From: CAYMZZ01 sp046297935
GTDB lineage: Bacteria; Bacteroidota; Bacteroidia; Chitinophagales; Chitinophagaceae
Length of the DNA: 64,000 nt
NCBI GenBank assembly: GCA_046297935.1
Contig: JBKBHA010000004.1
Location: 310,001 to 374,000, forward strand
Reading direction: 5' to 3'
Shown here: positions 9,426-18,686 of the stretch, piece by piece
Position numbering within the stretch: position 1 is the first letter of the stretch
Layout: each line of letters opens with the position of its first letter
Position numbers and translations under genes: made by a program
The notes under the pieces: model-generated
Told to the model about the DNA's origin: nothing
What the model saw: only the letters and a program-made list of their open reading frames with translations
Databases searched by the model: none

Positions 9426-10976
9426 ATGCTCGTTAAGACATTTGGAAGTGCAGTGTACGGCGTGGAAGCTACCACCATAACCATTGAAGTAAATTGGTTG
9501 CCTACAACGGGCAAGGATCCGGTGATTGTGGGATTGCCAGATGGCGCTGTAAGGGAAAGTCTTCAACGCGTAGAATCAACTTTTAAGACGAATGAATTTT
9601 CGATGCCTCGCACGAAGGTGGTAGTGAATCTGGCGCCCGCTGATATCCGTAAGAGTGGCACTGCATTCGATCTGCCAATTGCGCTGGGGATACTCGGCGC
9701 TTCAGGGCAAATGAAGAACCAGGAGTTGCTGGGTAAATATGTGATTATGGGTGAACTGAGTCTTGACGGAGAGGTAAGACCCATCAAAGGCGCCCTGCCC
9801 ATCGCTATTCAGGCGCGCAAAGAAGGTTTTCGGGGTTTAATTGTGCCTTCGGCCAACGCGCGAGAAGCCGGCATGGTCAACAACCTGAATGTGTACGGCG
9901 TACAACATATCCGGGAGGTGATCAAATTTTTAGAATCTGGCGAACAAAGCCTGGAGCCGGTTACTATCAATACCAGGGAAACTTTCTTTGATTCGCAGTA
10001 CGATTTTGAAGTGGATTTTGCTGATGTGAAGGGACAGGAAAATATCAAACGCGCTCTCGAAATTGCGGCCGCTGGTGGACACAACGCCATTCTGATCGGC
10101 CCGCCCGGTGCCGGCAAAACCATGCTGGCTAAACGGCTGCCAACCATTTTACCACCATTAAGTTTGCAGGAAGCTCTGGAAACAACCAAGATACATTCCG
10201 TAGCAGGTCGCCTGCCCGAAAACGCAACGCTTATCGCAAGGCGTCCCTTTCGATCGCCACATCATACCATCAGCGATGTGGCGCTTGTTGGCGGCGGCGG
10301 CATCCCCCAACCCGGAGAAATAAGCCTGGCTCATAACGGTGTCCTTTTTTTAGATGAGCTGCCTGAATTCAAGCGCACAGTGCTGGAAGTGATGCGACAA
10401 CCAATGGAAGAGCGACGAGTTACCATATCAAGGGCAAAAATAGCCGTTGATTTTCCTGCATCCTTCATGTTAATCGCCAGTATGAATCCCTGCCCATGCG
10501 GATTTTACAACCATCCCGACCGGGCCTGCAGTTGTCCGCCCGGCACCGTGCAAAAATATCTCAACAAGATTTCGGGTCCGCTGCTCGATCGAATAGATCT
10601 ACATGTGGAAGTAACACCTGTTGCCTTTAGTGAATTGACCAGTCAGCGACCACAGGAAAATTCATCGCAAATCAGGGAACGCGTAATGGCTGCCCGCCAA
10701 AGACAGGCGGACCGGTACACCGAAAGTCCAGGTACTTACTGCAATGCTCAGATGAGCAGTAAGCAGTTAAAAGAGATTTGTATTATCAGCCAGGTGGGCC
10801 ACAATCTGCTGAAAACGGCGATGCAGCGACTCAACTTGTCGGCACGCGCATACGATCGAATTCTAAAGGTTTCGAGAACGATTGCTGATCTGGCCGGCAG
10901 TGATGAAATAAAACCCGAACATCTGGCAGAAGCCATTCAATACCGCAGTCTCGATCGCGAAGCCTGGGGAGGTTAA
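9426..10976 (+). CDS. YifB/ComM family Mg-chelatase-like AAA+ ATPase
   Basis: 516 residues with the three expected parts. First is an N-terminal Lon-protease-like S5 fold (VKTFGSAVYGVEA...VVGLPDGAVRES). Next is the Mg-chelatase AAA+ domain, with Walker A GPPGAGKTML from about residue 225, Walker B LFLDELPEF and a CPCGFYNHPDRACSC zinc-like loop. Last is a C-terminal winged-helix region (LNLSARAYDRILKVSRTIADL). ComM is a branch-migration helicase that helps integrate foreign DNA during transformation in other bacteria. It stands alone with no competence genes beside it. Confidence 0.93.
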   Translation: MLVKTFGSAVYGVEATTITIEVNWLPTTGKDPVIVGLPDGAVRESLQRVESTFKTNEFSMPRTKVVVNLAPADIRKSGTAFDLPIALGILGASGQMKNQELLGKYVIMGELSLDGEVRPIKGALPIAIQARKEGFRGLIVPSANAREAGMVNNLNVYGVQHIREVIKFLESGEQSLEPVTINTRETFFDSQYDFEVDFADVKGQENIKRALEIAAAGGHNAILIGPPGAGKTMLAKRLPTILPPLSLQEALETTKIHSVAGRLPENATLIARRPFRSPHHTISDVALVGGGGIPQPGEISLAHNGVLFLDELPEFKRTVLEVMRQPMEERRVTISRAKIAVDFPASFMLIASMNPCPCGFYNHPDRACSCPPGTVQKYLNKISGPLLDRIDLHVEVTPVAFSELTSQRPQENSSQIRERVMAARQRQADRYTESPGTYCNAQMSSKQLKEICIISQVGHNLLKTAMQRLNLSARAYDRILKVSRTIADLAGSDEIKPEHLAEAIQYRSLDREAWGG

Positions 10977-11030
10977 TGAAACGGTAGTGATCAATCCATT
11001 TGCCCTATCTTCACCACCGAAACTACTCCG

Positions 11031-11615
11031 GTGGCAGCAACTAAAACAAATTCCAAAGAAATGCCGGATGCCGCACATCTGGCAGCGGCGACCCGCAAGG
11101 CCGAACAATTTATGCTGGCAGAGTTCAGCCACCTGAGAGCGGACCAATTGAACTGGACACCGGAGGCCGAATCATGGAGCATTGGTCAATGTCTCGAACA
11201 TATCATTCAGACCGATATTCTCTATTTTCCCGCATTCCGGCAAATACTGGCCGGCGATTTCAAAATGAATACCTGGGAACGTTTCAGTCCCTTCAGTGGT
11301 CTCTTTGGCCGAATGCTGGTTGATCAGTTAGGTGAAGTGGCCGTGAAAAAGCTGAAATCGCCCAGGGCATTCAGGCCTGTTGCGCAGCCAATTGGGACTG
11401 AAATAATTACCCGCTTTTCGAAACACCAGGACAGCCTTCATGATTTTCTCGTAAATGTGAAGCCTGAACAAATGAAAAAGATCCGACTGCGTTCACCCGC
11501 GTCAGGATTTGTGACGTATAGTCTGGGGCATGCGCTTCAAATGATTGTACAACACCAGTACCGCCACCTCAATCAGGCCGTTCGCGTCAAAAGCAAGGGC
11601 GGTTTCCCCGGCTGA
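11031..11615 (+). CDS. DinB-family putative metal-dependent hydrolase
   Basis: 194 residues with the DinB four-helix pattern. WSIGQCLEHII carries the first histidine, and a C-terminal VQHQYRHLNQ supplies the HxxxH pair of the usual metal-binding triad. The start is a GTG; an alternative ATG lies ten codons downstream (MPDAAHL). In other bacteria DinB-like proteins include thiol-dependent transferases such as BstA; substrate here is unknown. A TATCTT-like sequence about 20 bp upstream may be a -7 element. Confidence 0.85.
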   Translation: MAATKTNSKEMPDAAHLAAATRKAEQFMLAEFSHLRADQLNWTPEAESWSIGQCLEHIIQTDILYFPAFRQILAGDFKMNTWERFSPFSGLFGRMLVDQLGEVAVKKLKSPRAFRPVAQPIGTEIITRFSKHQDSLHDFLVNVKPEQMKKIRLRSPASGFVTYSLGHALQMIVQHQYRHLNQAVRVKSKGGFPG

Positions 11616-11694
11616 CCCTGTTATATTGGCATTTTTCCCGAACTTGTACATTCTTTGCTGTTAGCAAAGACCTTAGCCTTTTTATAAGATTGTT

Positions 11695-13524
11695 ATGAAG
11701 ACACTTTTTCGCTATCTCAAACCATACAAATGGTTGGTAGGCCTGGTGCTGTTACTGGCCGCCATCAATATAGGTTTCTCTCTCATCGATCCCATCATCT
11801 TTGGTCGCCTGGTTGATCTGGGTACTTATCATCTGGATAAAGGACATGAGCCACTTTCGCAAAACGAATTCATGTTTAGCAAGGGCATTCCTTATACAAA
11901 CTCGAAAGGCGAAAGCGATAAAGTATATGGTGTAGCCTGGTTGTTACTTGCTTCCATTTCAGTAGCCATGGTGAGCCGTATTGCCAAAGCTTTTCAGGAT
12001 TACTTCCTTAATAAGGTGACCCAAAAGTTTGGAGCAACCGTATTTACAGATGGACTTCAACATGCCATGAAGTTGCCTTATCATGATTTTGAAGATCAGC
12101 GAAGCGGCGAAACTCTCGGCATTTTGCAGAAAGTGAGAACCGATACCGAAAAATTCATATCAACATTCATTAATGTTCTTTTTCCCGTTATAATAGGTAT
12201 TTTGTTTGTGGCAGTATATGCCTTTACGAAAGACTGGCGACTCCCTTTCATTTATTTCGGCGGCATCTTTCTGCTCACATTCATTTCGAATGTGCTGAGC
12301 AAAAAAGTAAAGATTATCCAAAAGCAGATCGTATCGCAAACCACCTCACTGGCTGGTGCTACCACTGAATCGCTGAGGAATATTGAACTGGTAAAAAGTC
12401 TGGGACTGACCCGCCAGGAAGTAGACCGTTTGAACAAAAATACTTTTAAGATACTTGGATTGGAGCTGACCAAAGTAAAGCGCATCCGCAGCATCAGTTT
12501 TGTGCAGGGTACTTTTGTCAATACCTTGCGCCAGGTAATCCTGTTCATGTTGATGTGGCTGGTTTTCCAGGGCGATCTGTTGCCTGGCGAAATCGTAACG
12601 ATGCAAATATTCAGCTTCTTTGTATTTGGACCGTTGCAGGAAATCGGTAATATTATCCTCAGCTACCGCGAAGCCGAAGCCTCACTGAACAATTTCGAAA
12701 GCCTGATGAGCAAGAAGCCCGAACCGCAGGCAGCCAATCCACAGCACCTCGGGCCTATCAAAACGCTCGATTTCCAGGAAGTAGGTTTTCGTCATCAGTC
12801 GGCACAGCAGGCTGCAATCAACGGGATCAACTTTTCGGTGAGAACCGGCGAAACCATTGCTTTTGTCGGACCCTCGGGTTCAGGCAAAACGACGTTGATG
12901 AAATTGCTCGTAGGCCTGTATCGCCCACAGCAGGGTAAGATACTCTATAATGGACACGACGAAAACTCAATCAGCTTCGACGACCTCCGCTCGCAAATTG
13001 GATTTGTAACCCAGGATACACAACTGTTCAGCGGCACCATTCGCGAAAACCTGTTGTTTGTGAACCCCGGCGCTACCGAAGAAGAGTTATACAGCGCGTT
13101 GAATAAAGCCTCCTGCCAGAACCTTCTGGCACGTGCCGAAAAGGGGCTCGACACTGCAATTGGTGAAGGTGGTTTGAAATTATCTGGTGGAGAAAAGCAG
13201 CGTCTGTCAATTGCAAGGGCCCTGGTCAGACAACCCAAACTGTTGTTGTTCGATGAAGCAACATCGGCGCTCGACTCCCTTACCGAAGAAGAGATCACCG
13301 ATACCATCCGCGAAATTTCAGCGCTTGGCAATCAGATCACCATATTGATCGCCCACCGCCTCAGCACCATCATGCACGCCGATCGAATTTATGTGCTGGA
13401 AAAAGGTGACGTAGTGGAAACCGGCAACCACCAATCACTCCTTTCCGAAAAAGGCCTCTACTACGCCATGTGGCGTCAGCAGATAGGCGAACGGAAAGAA
13501 AGGAAAGAGAATGTGGAAATGTGA
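11695..13524 (+). CDS. ABC exporter, fused permease-ATPase (MsbA/MDR-like)
   Basis: 609-residue half transporter. The N-terminal part has about six membrane helices with a large insert between the first two (residues 40-75, soluble). The ATPase domain carries Walker A GPSGSGKTTL from about 392, a Q-loop TQDTQLFSG, signature LSGGEKQRLSIARAL near 496, Walker B LLLFDEATSALDS and an H-loop IAHRLS. It likely dimerises to export a lipid or drug-like substrate. The C-terminus (ERKERKENVEM) runs into a purine-rich hairpin and its TGA lies in the left arm. Confidence 0.93.
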   Translation: MKTLFRYLKPYKWLVGLVLLLAAINIGFSLIDPIIFGRLVDLGTYHLDKGHEPLSQNEFMFSKGIPYTNSKGESDKVYGVAWLLLASISVAMVSRIAKAFQDYFLNKVTQKFGATVFTDGLQHAMKLPYHDFEDQRSGETLGILQKVRTDTEKFISTFINVLFPVIIGILFVAVYAFTKDWRLPFIYFGGIFLLTFISNVLSKKVKIIQKQIVSQTTSLAGATTESLRNIELVKSLGLTRQEVDRLNKNTFKILGLELTKVKRIRSISFVQGTFVNTLRQVILFMLMWLVFQGDLLPGEIVTMQIFSFFVFGPLQEIGNIILSYREAEASLNNFESLMSKKPEPQAANPQHLGPIKTLDFQEVGFRHQSAQQAAINGINFSVRTGETIAFVGPSGSGKTTLMKLLVGLYRPQQGKILYNGHDENSISFDDLRSQIGFVTQDTQLFSGTIRENLLFVNPGATEEELYSALNKASCQNLLARAEKGLDTAIGEGGLKLSGGEKQRLSIARALVRQPKLLLFDEATSALDSLTEEEITDTIREISALGNQITILIAHRLSTIMHADRIYVLEKGDVVETGNHQSLLSEKGLYYAMWRQQIGERKERKENVEM

Positions 13525-13561
13525 AAACCTGCCTGCCGGCAGGTTTTCACATTTCCACATT
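13510..13561. terminator. Perfect 24-bp stem-loop between convergent genes
   Basis: The left arm starts AATGTGGAAATGTG and ends CCTGCC, the loop is TGCC, and the right arm is the exact complement. It contains the stop codon of the ABC exporter on the plus strand and the stop of the DUF2721 gene on the minus strand. It probably acts as a bidirectional terminator. The centre is a CCTGCCNNNNGGCAGG palindrome seen elsewhere in the window. Confidence 0.75.
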
Positions 13562-14006
13562 ATTTCTCTCCCTCCTTCTTCCTCCACCAGTCGGTGAAGA
13601 AATTGCCTTTTTCCAGTTCTTCCATATCGCTCAGTTCCCATTCCAGTGCTTTGGTGCTTTGGGAGATTTCGATGAGTGAAATGATCAGGGAAGCGAGAAG
13701 GCTCAGCAGGCTTACGGCAAACACATAACCCAGCAGTATGGTCCATTGCTGGTAAACTCCGTACATGGTAACGACACAGCAAACAAAACTGAAAACTCCG
13801 AGTGCCTGCATGGAACGCACGAGGTTGATTCGGGTGCGAAGGATCTTGATTTGTTTGAGGAGCAGGTGGGTTTTTTCGCCACGGATATATTCATCGTGAA
13901 GCTTCCGTATCAGGTTGGCCAGTGCCAGATACCGGTTGGTATAAGCTAATAGCAACAAACTGATAGCGGGAAATAAGAGGGCAGGTGTATTGAAAGTGAT
14001 CTCCAT
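13560..14006 (-). CDS. DUF2721 family membrane protein
   Basis: About 148 residues from the ATG at 14006, which places a membrane helix at the N-terminus (TPALLFPAISLLLLAYTNRYL). The frame is open further upstream but without a plausible start. There are three hydrophobic segments; the first is followed by a charged RKLHDEY...LLKQIKILRTRINLVRSMQ stretch typical of DUF2721, and the C-terminus is acidic and cytosolic-like. Function unknown in the family. Confidence 0.8.
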   Translation of the reverse strand: MEITFNTPALLFPAISLLLLAYTNRYLALANLIRKLHDEYIRGEKTHLLLKQIKILRTRINLVRSMQALGVFSFVCCVVTMYGVYQQWTILLGYVFAVSLLSLLASLIISLIEISQSTKALEWELSDMEELEKGNFFTDWWRKKEGEK

Positions 14007-14145
14007 GGACGAACGTGTTTCGGCAAAATTAGCGTTTTCCGAAACGTTCGCAGTTAAACAGTCAGTGAATGAGTTGATTGGGCAAATTGCTAAAACGGAG
14101 CAATGCAAATTACCCAATCAACTCATTCGCAAACTGCGATGGCGT

Positions 14146-14703
14146 TTATTGTACCTGCGTATCGAAAGTTACTTCAATATCGGTACCCGATTTGGAAGAG
14201 TTGACCAGATCAGACGCTTCTTTGTTGGGCGGAATAGCAGGGTAGTGTCGAAGCGTTACCGTAACCTGACCATTGGCAGAAGCACCGGTAGTCCAGGTGC
14301 TGGTAATTCCCAAAGGAACACCATTAGGGTCATTGTTCAGGTTGGTGATGGTGATATTGCTGCCGCCGGCAACGGTATAATACACGCGATGCGCATCGGC
14401 TTCGGCATTTATTTCTTCGGTAATATCTTCGCCTGCAATCTCATTTAAAAACGCAGCTGATACCGAATAGGATGTACCGGAGTTGAGCACAATATCATCT
14501 ACGGTTGGGTCTACACCGCCCGGACCATCGGGATCAACAAAACTGTAAACCAGAGGAGTACCACCGCCGTTGGGCGTGAACGTGAGTTCGAGGGTAGTAA
14601 TCACTTCTTCATCATTGCTCTCTCCCTTGTCCTTTTTACAGCCTGCCAGCAATACAGCGCCTGCTAATACTAAACTTCCCCATTTAAGGATTGCGTGTTT
14701 CAT
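14146..14703 (-). CDS. Lipoprotein encoded beside a TonB receptor
   Basis: 185 residues with a lipoprotein signal (VLLAGCKKDKG). The mature part is beta-rich: LELTFTPNGGG, YSFVDPDGPGG, SGTSYSVSAAFLNE and TVTLRHYP. It lies 42 bp downstream of the TonB-dependent receptor in the same direction, so it is probably an accessory surface or periplasmic lipoprotein for the same substrate. No biochemical function can be read from the sequence. Confidence 0.8.
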   Translation of the reverse strand: MKHAILKWGSLVLAGAVLLAGCKKDKGESNDEEVITTLELTFTPNGGGTPLVYSFVDPDGPGGVDPTVDDIVLNSGTSYSVSAAFLNEIAGEDITEEINAEADAHRVYYTVAGGSNITITNLNNDPNGVPLGITSTWTTGASANGQVTVTLRHYPAIPPNKEASDLVNSSKSGTDIEVTFDTQVQ

Positions 14704-14745
14704 ACTTGATTGTTTTTTGAAATTGAATAAATATGAGTTTCCCGA

Positions 14746-17070
14746 TCAAAAGGGAACCTGTATACGAATGTTGACGTTGCGACCCATTTCATCAATGAAA
14801 TAGCGCATACTGTTCAGATAGTCGCGGTACGACTCGTTGAGCAGGTTACGAACACCTACAGACAATACCAGCGCCTGTTTGTTAAAGTGAATTGTGGTAG
14901 ATGCATTCAGGTTGACCAGCGTATAAGCATCGGGAGCTTCCTTGTAGTCCTGCCGGCCGTTCTTGTCGTCGGGAACACGGCTTTGCCTGAATACATGTTG
15001 CACTTCAAGGCCCAGGTACGACTTGCTCCATCTTTTACCGTCTTTAAAATTTCGAACCAACTCTGTGCTTAACCGGTCGGCCGGCATCAATATCAGCCAG
15101 TCGTCGCTGTTCCGATTACGTGCCCGCAGCAGGGATGCGCGGTTATTCCATTCCCAATATGGCAGCGGCTTCCAGATTATACTTGCGTCGAGACCAGACA
15201 ACACAGCATCGGTCTGCTGATAACGGATCAGCGGAAAGGCTCCGGCAATGGTTAACACGGGATCATCAGGAACAGGCTGCCGGTAAATAAAGTCCGCGAT
15301 CTGATTTCGATAAATGGAAATTTCAGCCGATAAGGTCTTCGGCTCGTTCTGATACTGTAGTGTAGCAACTGCATTAAACGATTTCTCTGATTTCAAATTG
15401 ATATCGCCTTCTTCATAAGTAGCGGTACCATGGTGAATGCCGTTGCTCAGCAATTCATTTACATGGGGGGCGCGACTCGATACAGAAAGATTGATATTAG
15501 CTTTAAATGCTGGTGAAAAGCGGTAACCGCTATTGAACGAACCGGCAAAAGTGGTAAACTGGAAATCGTATTGATCAAAACTGCTGCCACCGGAGATCAG
15601 CCGGTTGGTAGAGATGGTTTTATGATCCACACGTGCACCCGCTTGCAGATCCCAATTGCCATAAGTCCATTTTTCAATACCATACAAGCCGTAATTGTAG
15701 GAGCGATAATTGGGAATAAAATATCGACCTGCATAAGCATTATCCTGTTGCATGGCCGCAATGCCAATACTGCCGCTGAAATGATTGCGAACCGGACGTT
15801 CCCAGGTAAGGTCTTCTGAAAAGGTGGAAATACTCAAGTTCAGTTGCGGACGTGTAATGGTGCTGGAGCGTACAATATCAAACTCTTTCCGGTTGTTGAA
15901 TTGACCTGCTAACTGCAAGGTGAATTTGTGGCCGTTGTGGTTGTACTGGGTACGCGATTTTAATATCTGGTGGGTCACGTCCTGATAGGGTCGGCCAATT
16001 TTATAACTATCCTGTCCCAGAAAAACCGGGTCGGGCTTTTCCCTCGCAATGGCGTTTTCCAGATCAGTAATATTGCCAATGTGGGAACCAATAAAGATGC
16101 CCAGGCGGGTGTTGAACTGACTATAAAATAATTCTGTGTTGAAATGTTCTTTACGCCAGGCAGCTGTAGCCGAAAAATTCCATTCTTCGCTTGCCGTATT
16201 GTTCAGGCGATAGTTAGGAGTAGCGGCATTGGCACCTCGTTTATAGGTACCCTGCAAACGGTAGGTGAGTGCGGGTAATTGCCTTAGTTGTTGTTCAAAA
16301 ATAGCCGATGCAACATACTGCCGGTTATTAGTGAAATAACCCGCATTGAATTCACCGTTCCATCCCGGCTCACTGCGAAGTGGTTTGGGTTGTACCAGTA
16401 TCACGCCGCCAATCGCATCGCTCCCATATTTCAATTCATCCACACCTTTTATCACGGTAAGTTTATCAGCAATAAATGCATCAATTTCCGGGGCATGTTC
16501 ATTTCCCCATTGTTGCCCTTCCTGGCGAACACCATTGTTGATGGTGAGAATGCGATTGCTATGTAAGCCATGAATGACTGGTTTAGCAATGGTTGATCCT
16601 GTTTGCAGCAGTGTCACGCCATTAATTTGACTCAGCGCCTCGCTGATCGAGAGACCTCGGGTCTCTTCCAATTTTCTACCCTGCAGTTCCTGTTTGAATC
16701 CGCTGCTGGCTGAGCCGGCCCTGGCCTGCACCTGCACACCCTCGAGTGTATTGCGGGCGTGCGGCATGAAGATATCCAAATGCCTGTCGCGGCTCAGTTC
16801 AATGGTTTGCGTCACCGAGTCGCAGCTTACATGCGTAACCAGAAGTGTATAGCTGCCTGCACAAAGATTAAAGAACACAAAGTCGCCCTTGCTATCGGTT
16901 ACAATCTCGCGCTGTGCTCCCAGCAGCCTCACCGTGGCTCCGGCCAGTGTTTCCTTGGTGTCCGCATCCTCCACATGGCCGCTCAGTCGAAACTGGCAGG
17001 TTTCCTGTGCCCTTAAGTTTGGTACAGCAACAAATAGAACAAGACTAAAAACCGAAATAAGGTATTTCAC
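14746..17070 (-). CDS. TonB-dependent outer-membrane receptor (candidate metal uptake)
   Basis: 774 residues. A signal peptide is followed by a carboxypeptidase-regulatory-like domain (LSGHVEDADTKETLAGATVRL), a plug domain (SEALSQINGVTLLQTGSTIAKPVIHGLHSNRILTI region) and a 22-strand-type barrel ending in an aromatic IRIQVPF. The plug phrase HGLHSNRILTINNGVRQEGQQW is typical of the ZnuD/CirA-like clade. The preceding small His/Cys protein and the Fur-family-like operator support metal, perhaps zinc, as substrate; this is inference. Confidence 0.85.
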   Translation of the reverse strand: MKYLISVFSLVLFVAVPNLRAQETCQFRLSGHVEDADTKETLAGATVRLLGAQREIVTDSKGDFVFFNLCAGSYTLLVTHVSCDSVTQTIELSRDRHLDIFMPHARNTLEGVQVQARAGSASSGFKQELQGRKLEETRGLSISEALSQINGVTLLQTGSTIAKPVIHGLHSNRILTINNGVRQEGQQWGNEHAPEIDAFIADKLTVIKGVDELKYGSDAIGGVILVQPKPLRSEPGWNGEFNAGYFTNNRQYVASAIFEQQLRQLPALTYRLQGTYKRGANAATPNYRLNNTASEEWNFSATAAWRKEHFNTELFYSQFNTRLGIFIGSHIGNITDLENAIAREKPDPVFLGQDSYKIGRPYQDVTHQILKSRTQYNHNGHKFTLQLAGQFNNRKEFDIVRSSTITRPQLNLSISTFSEDLTWERPVRNHFSGSIGIAAMQQDNAYAGRYFIPNYRSYNYGLYGIEKWTYGNWDLQAGARVDHKTISTNRLISGGSSFDQYDFQFTTFAGSFNSGYRFSPAFKANINLSVSSRAPHVNELLSNGIHHGTATYEEGDINLKSEKSFNAVATLQYQNEPKTLSAEISIYRNQIADFIYRQPVPDDPVLTIAGAFPLIRYQQTDAVLSGLDASIIWKPLPYWEWNNRASLLRARNRNSDDWLILMPADRLSTELVRNFKDGKRWSKSYLGLEVQHVFRQSRVPDDKNGRQDYKEAPDAYTLVNLNASTTIHFNKQALVLSVGVRNLLNESYRDYLNSMRYFIDEMGRNVNIRIQVPF

Positions 17071-17142
17071 GATTCTCCAATTTTAACCTGAATAGAAAGG
17101 CAAACATGCCTTCGCCCTTGTTGTAAAGGCGTAGGGAAATGA

Positions 17143-17487
17143 TCAGGCAATGGAGGGTGGACCCCGAAGCGCCTCCTGCAGGGAAGCGTCGTTAAAGACA
17201 GCGCGGGTTAAATCGGTTGAATAAAAAGAGGAGTAAAACGAAATTGAAGCAATCTGGATATCTGGTTCTACGAGGAAACTGGCTGAAAATTCAGCCTGCA
17301 GGCAGGAACAATTGACTACTGTACCTGCTGTTTCAATATGATCACGTTCGCTGTTATCGGATGAAATCGTTTGGTGGGCGTGCCCCGTCAACCACTCGTG
17401 CACCACCGGCTTAGGCAGGATACCCAACAGCAACACCAGCCCCAGCAGGGCTGCCATGCAACGTTGTATGGACCGGAAATGCTTCAT
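17143..17487 (-). CDS. Small secreted His/Cys-containing protein, first gene of candidate metal-uptake operon
   Basis: 114 residues with a hydrophobic N-terminal helix (AALLGLVLLLGIL). The mature part contains HEWLTGHAHQT, a downstream histidine, a CSC pair and the C-terminal LRGPPS tail. Similar short proteins are found just upstream of TonB receptors in Bacteroidota (recalled pattern, not checked). It precedes the receptor by 72 bp and is directly behind the palindrome at 17494-17510. A metal-binding accessory role is plausible but unproven. Confidence 0.7.
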   Translation of the reverse strand: MKHFRSIQRCMAALLGLVLLLGILPKPVVHEWLTGHAHQTISSDNSERDHIETAGTVVNCSCLQAEFSASFLVEPDIQIASISFYSSFYSTDLTRAVFNDASLQEALRGPPSIA

Positions 17488-17493
17488 TCAAAA

Positions 17494-17510
17494 TTTCAAC
17501 AATGTTGCAA
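17494..17510 (-). promoter_or_regulatory. Palindromic operator, Fur/Zur-like
   Basis: TTTCAACA, A, TGTTGCAA: 7 of 8 positions are complementary. On the minus strand it overlaps the TTTG of a TAATTTG sequence resembling a Bacteroidota -7 element, with a TTG about 20 bp further upstream. A repressor bound here would block initiation of the small His/Cys gene and the TonB receptor. The Fur-family assignment is inferred from shape and gene content. Confidence 0.5.
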
Positions 17511-17610
17511 ATTAAGCAGTTCCTCGAAAATGGCCAAAAATTAGCTGTCGATGAATAGGTGAATAATCCAGGCGGGTCGATACATTCAATTGATCCACAG
17601 GTGCAAACGG

Positions 17611-17979
17611 TTAGTTCTTCATATGAAAGCTGTTTCGCCAGGCATAGCTTTTAATTTCATTGTAACAAATCAGGCCATACCAGATTGCAATAAAGGGCGA
17701 TGCGATCAACAGGCCGAAACCGGTAATCAGGAATAAAGGAATGGTGACAACGGTTAAAATGCCGATGATGGCAACGGTCCAGGCATAATGACGGCGGGTA
17801 GCGCTACGCGATTGCGGCAGAGCAAAATGGTGAACGAGGCAACCACCTACCTGCCAGCCACCAAGAACAAAATACATGGCAATAAACAGGTCACCACTCT
17901 CACGCAATCCGCTCAGCAGGCCTACAGAAAAAAACAGGATCTGCAGCCCCAAATCAATTTTCTTCACTACCAACAACAT
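17611..17979 (-). CDS. Small membrane protein, unknown function
   Basis: 122 residues from the ATG at 17979 (MLLVVKKIDLG). The longer reading from TTG at 18003 would begin inside a strong hairpin and is less likely. It has about four hydrophobic segments: LGLQILFFSVGLLSG, FIAMYFVLGGW, TVAIIGILTVVTIPLFLI and GLLIASPFIAIWYGLICY. No family recognised. Confidence 0.65.
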   Translation of the reverse strand: MLLVVKKIDLGLQILFFSVGLLSGLRESGDLFIAMYFVLGGWQVGGCLVHHFALPQSRSATRRHYAWTVAIIGILTVVTIPLFLITGFGLLIASPFIAIWYGLICYNEIKSYAWRNSFHMKN

Positions 17980-18000
17980 AAAATCAGGTTTAATAATTGG

Positions 18001-18045
18001 CAAATCTTAGGGTGCGGGCGTGAAACGCCCGCACCCTAAGATTTG
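18001..18045. terminator. Perfect 20-bp stem-loop, terminator
   Basis: Arms at 18001-18020 and 18026-18045 (left arm CAAATCTTAGGGTGCGGGCG) with a TGAAA loop. It sits directly behind the stop of the GbsR-like gene on the minus strand and before the small membrane protein gene. It lacks a long U-tract but is very stable. Confidence 0.7.
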
Positions 18046-18552
18046 TTATTTGAATAGTTTCATCAGATTACTCACAAACCAGCTCTCTTCGGCTTTGATC
18101 AAATTGTCGAGCGTACTGTTTGCCTGTTTTCCCAGTTTCTTGATGCCTGAAACGGTGTCTACAAACGCTTTTACTTCTTTGTCGCGCCGGTCTCCTTCAA
18201 CTGCTTCCAGCTTGTCGAGTAACTGCAACATGGGTTCCAGTTCTCTTTTTTTCCTTTCCTTCACAATCATCTTTACCACTTTCCAAATATCTTTTTCAGC
18301 AGTAAAGTACTCTTTCCGCTCACCCGGTACAATTACCCTGTCTACCAATCCCCAATTGATCAGTTCGCGGATATTCATATTCACATTGCCGCGGCTGATG
18401 TTCAGTTCTTCCATCATGTCGTCCTGGGTGATGGGATCGGGACTTACCAGTAACAGCGCATGTATTTGCGCCATGGTGCGGTTAATACCCCAGTGGGTTC
18501 CGTAGGCACCCCAGTTGCTGATAAATTGCTGCTTGGCTTCTGTAAGTTTCAT
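18046..18552 (-). CDS. GbsR/MarR-family transcriptional regulator
   Basis: 168 residues. It has a winged-helix domain with the recognition-helix region ITQDDMMEELNISRGNVNMNIRELINWGLV, a wing RVIVPGERKEYF and a C-terminal helical dimerisation part. The WGAYGTHWGINRTMAQIHALLL opening is typical of the GbsR subgroup, known elsewhere for choline/osmolyte or lipid-gene control. The target here is unknown. It is flanked on both sides by strong hairpins, so it is likely a single-gene transcript. Confidence 0.9.
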   Translation of the reverse strand: MKLTEAKQQFISNWGAYGTHWGINRTMAQIHALLLVSPDPITQDDMMEELNISRGNVNMNIRELINWGLVDRVIVPGERKEYFTAEKDIWKVVKMIVKERKKRELEPMLQLLDKLEAVEGDRRDKEVKAFVDTVSGIKKLGKQANSTLDNLIKAEESWFVSNLMKLFK

Positions 18553-18614
18553 ACTATAAAGATACGATACAATATTGAAGTTTCAAATATTTCTGAAATA
18601 TAGGGTTTAAAAAT

Positions 18615-18654
18615 AAAAAGGCGTGAACCTGTATCTGCCGGTTCACGCCTTTTT
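18615..18654 (-). terminator. Rho-independent terminator of the flotillin operon
   Basis: A 15-bp stem (AAAAAGGCGTGAACC and its complement) with a 10-base loop. On the minus strand it follows the flotillin stop at 18687 and ends in a U-rich tract. Confidence 0.85.
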
Positions 18655-18686
18655 ATCTTTTTTAGGTTAATTATCTGGTTAGCATG

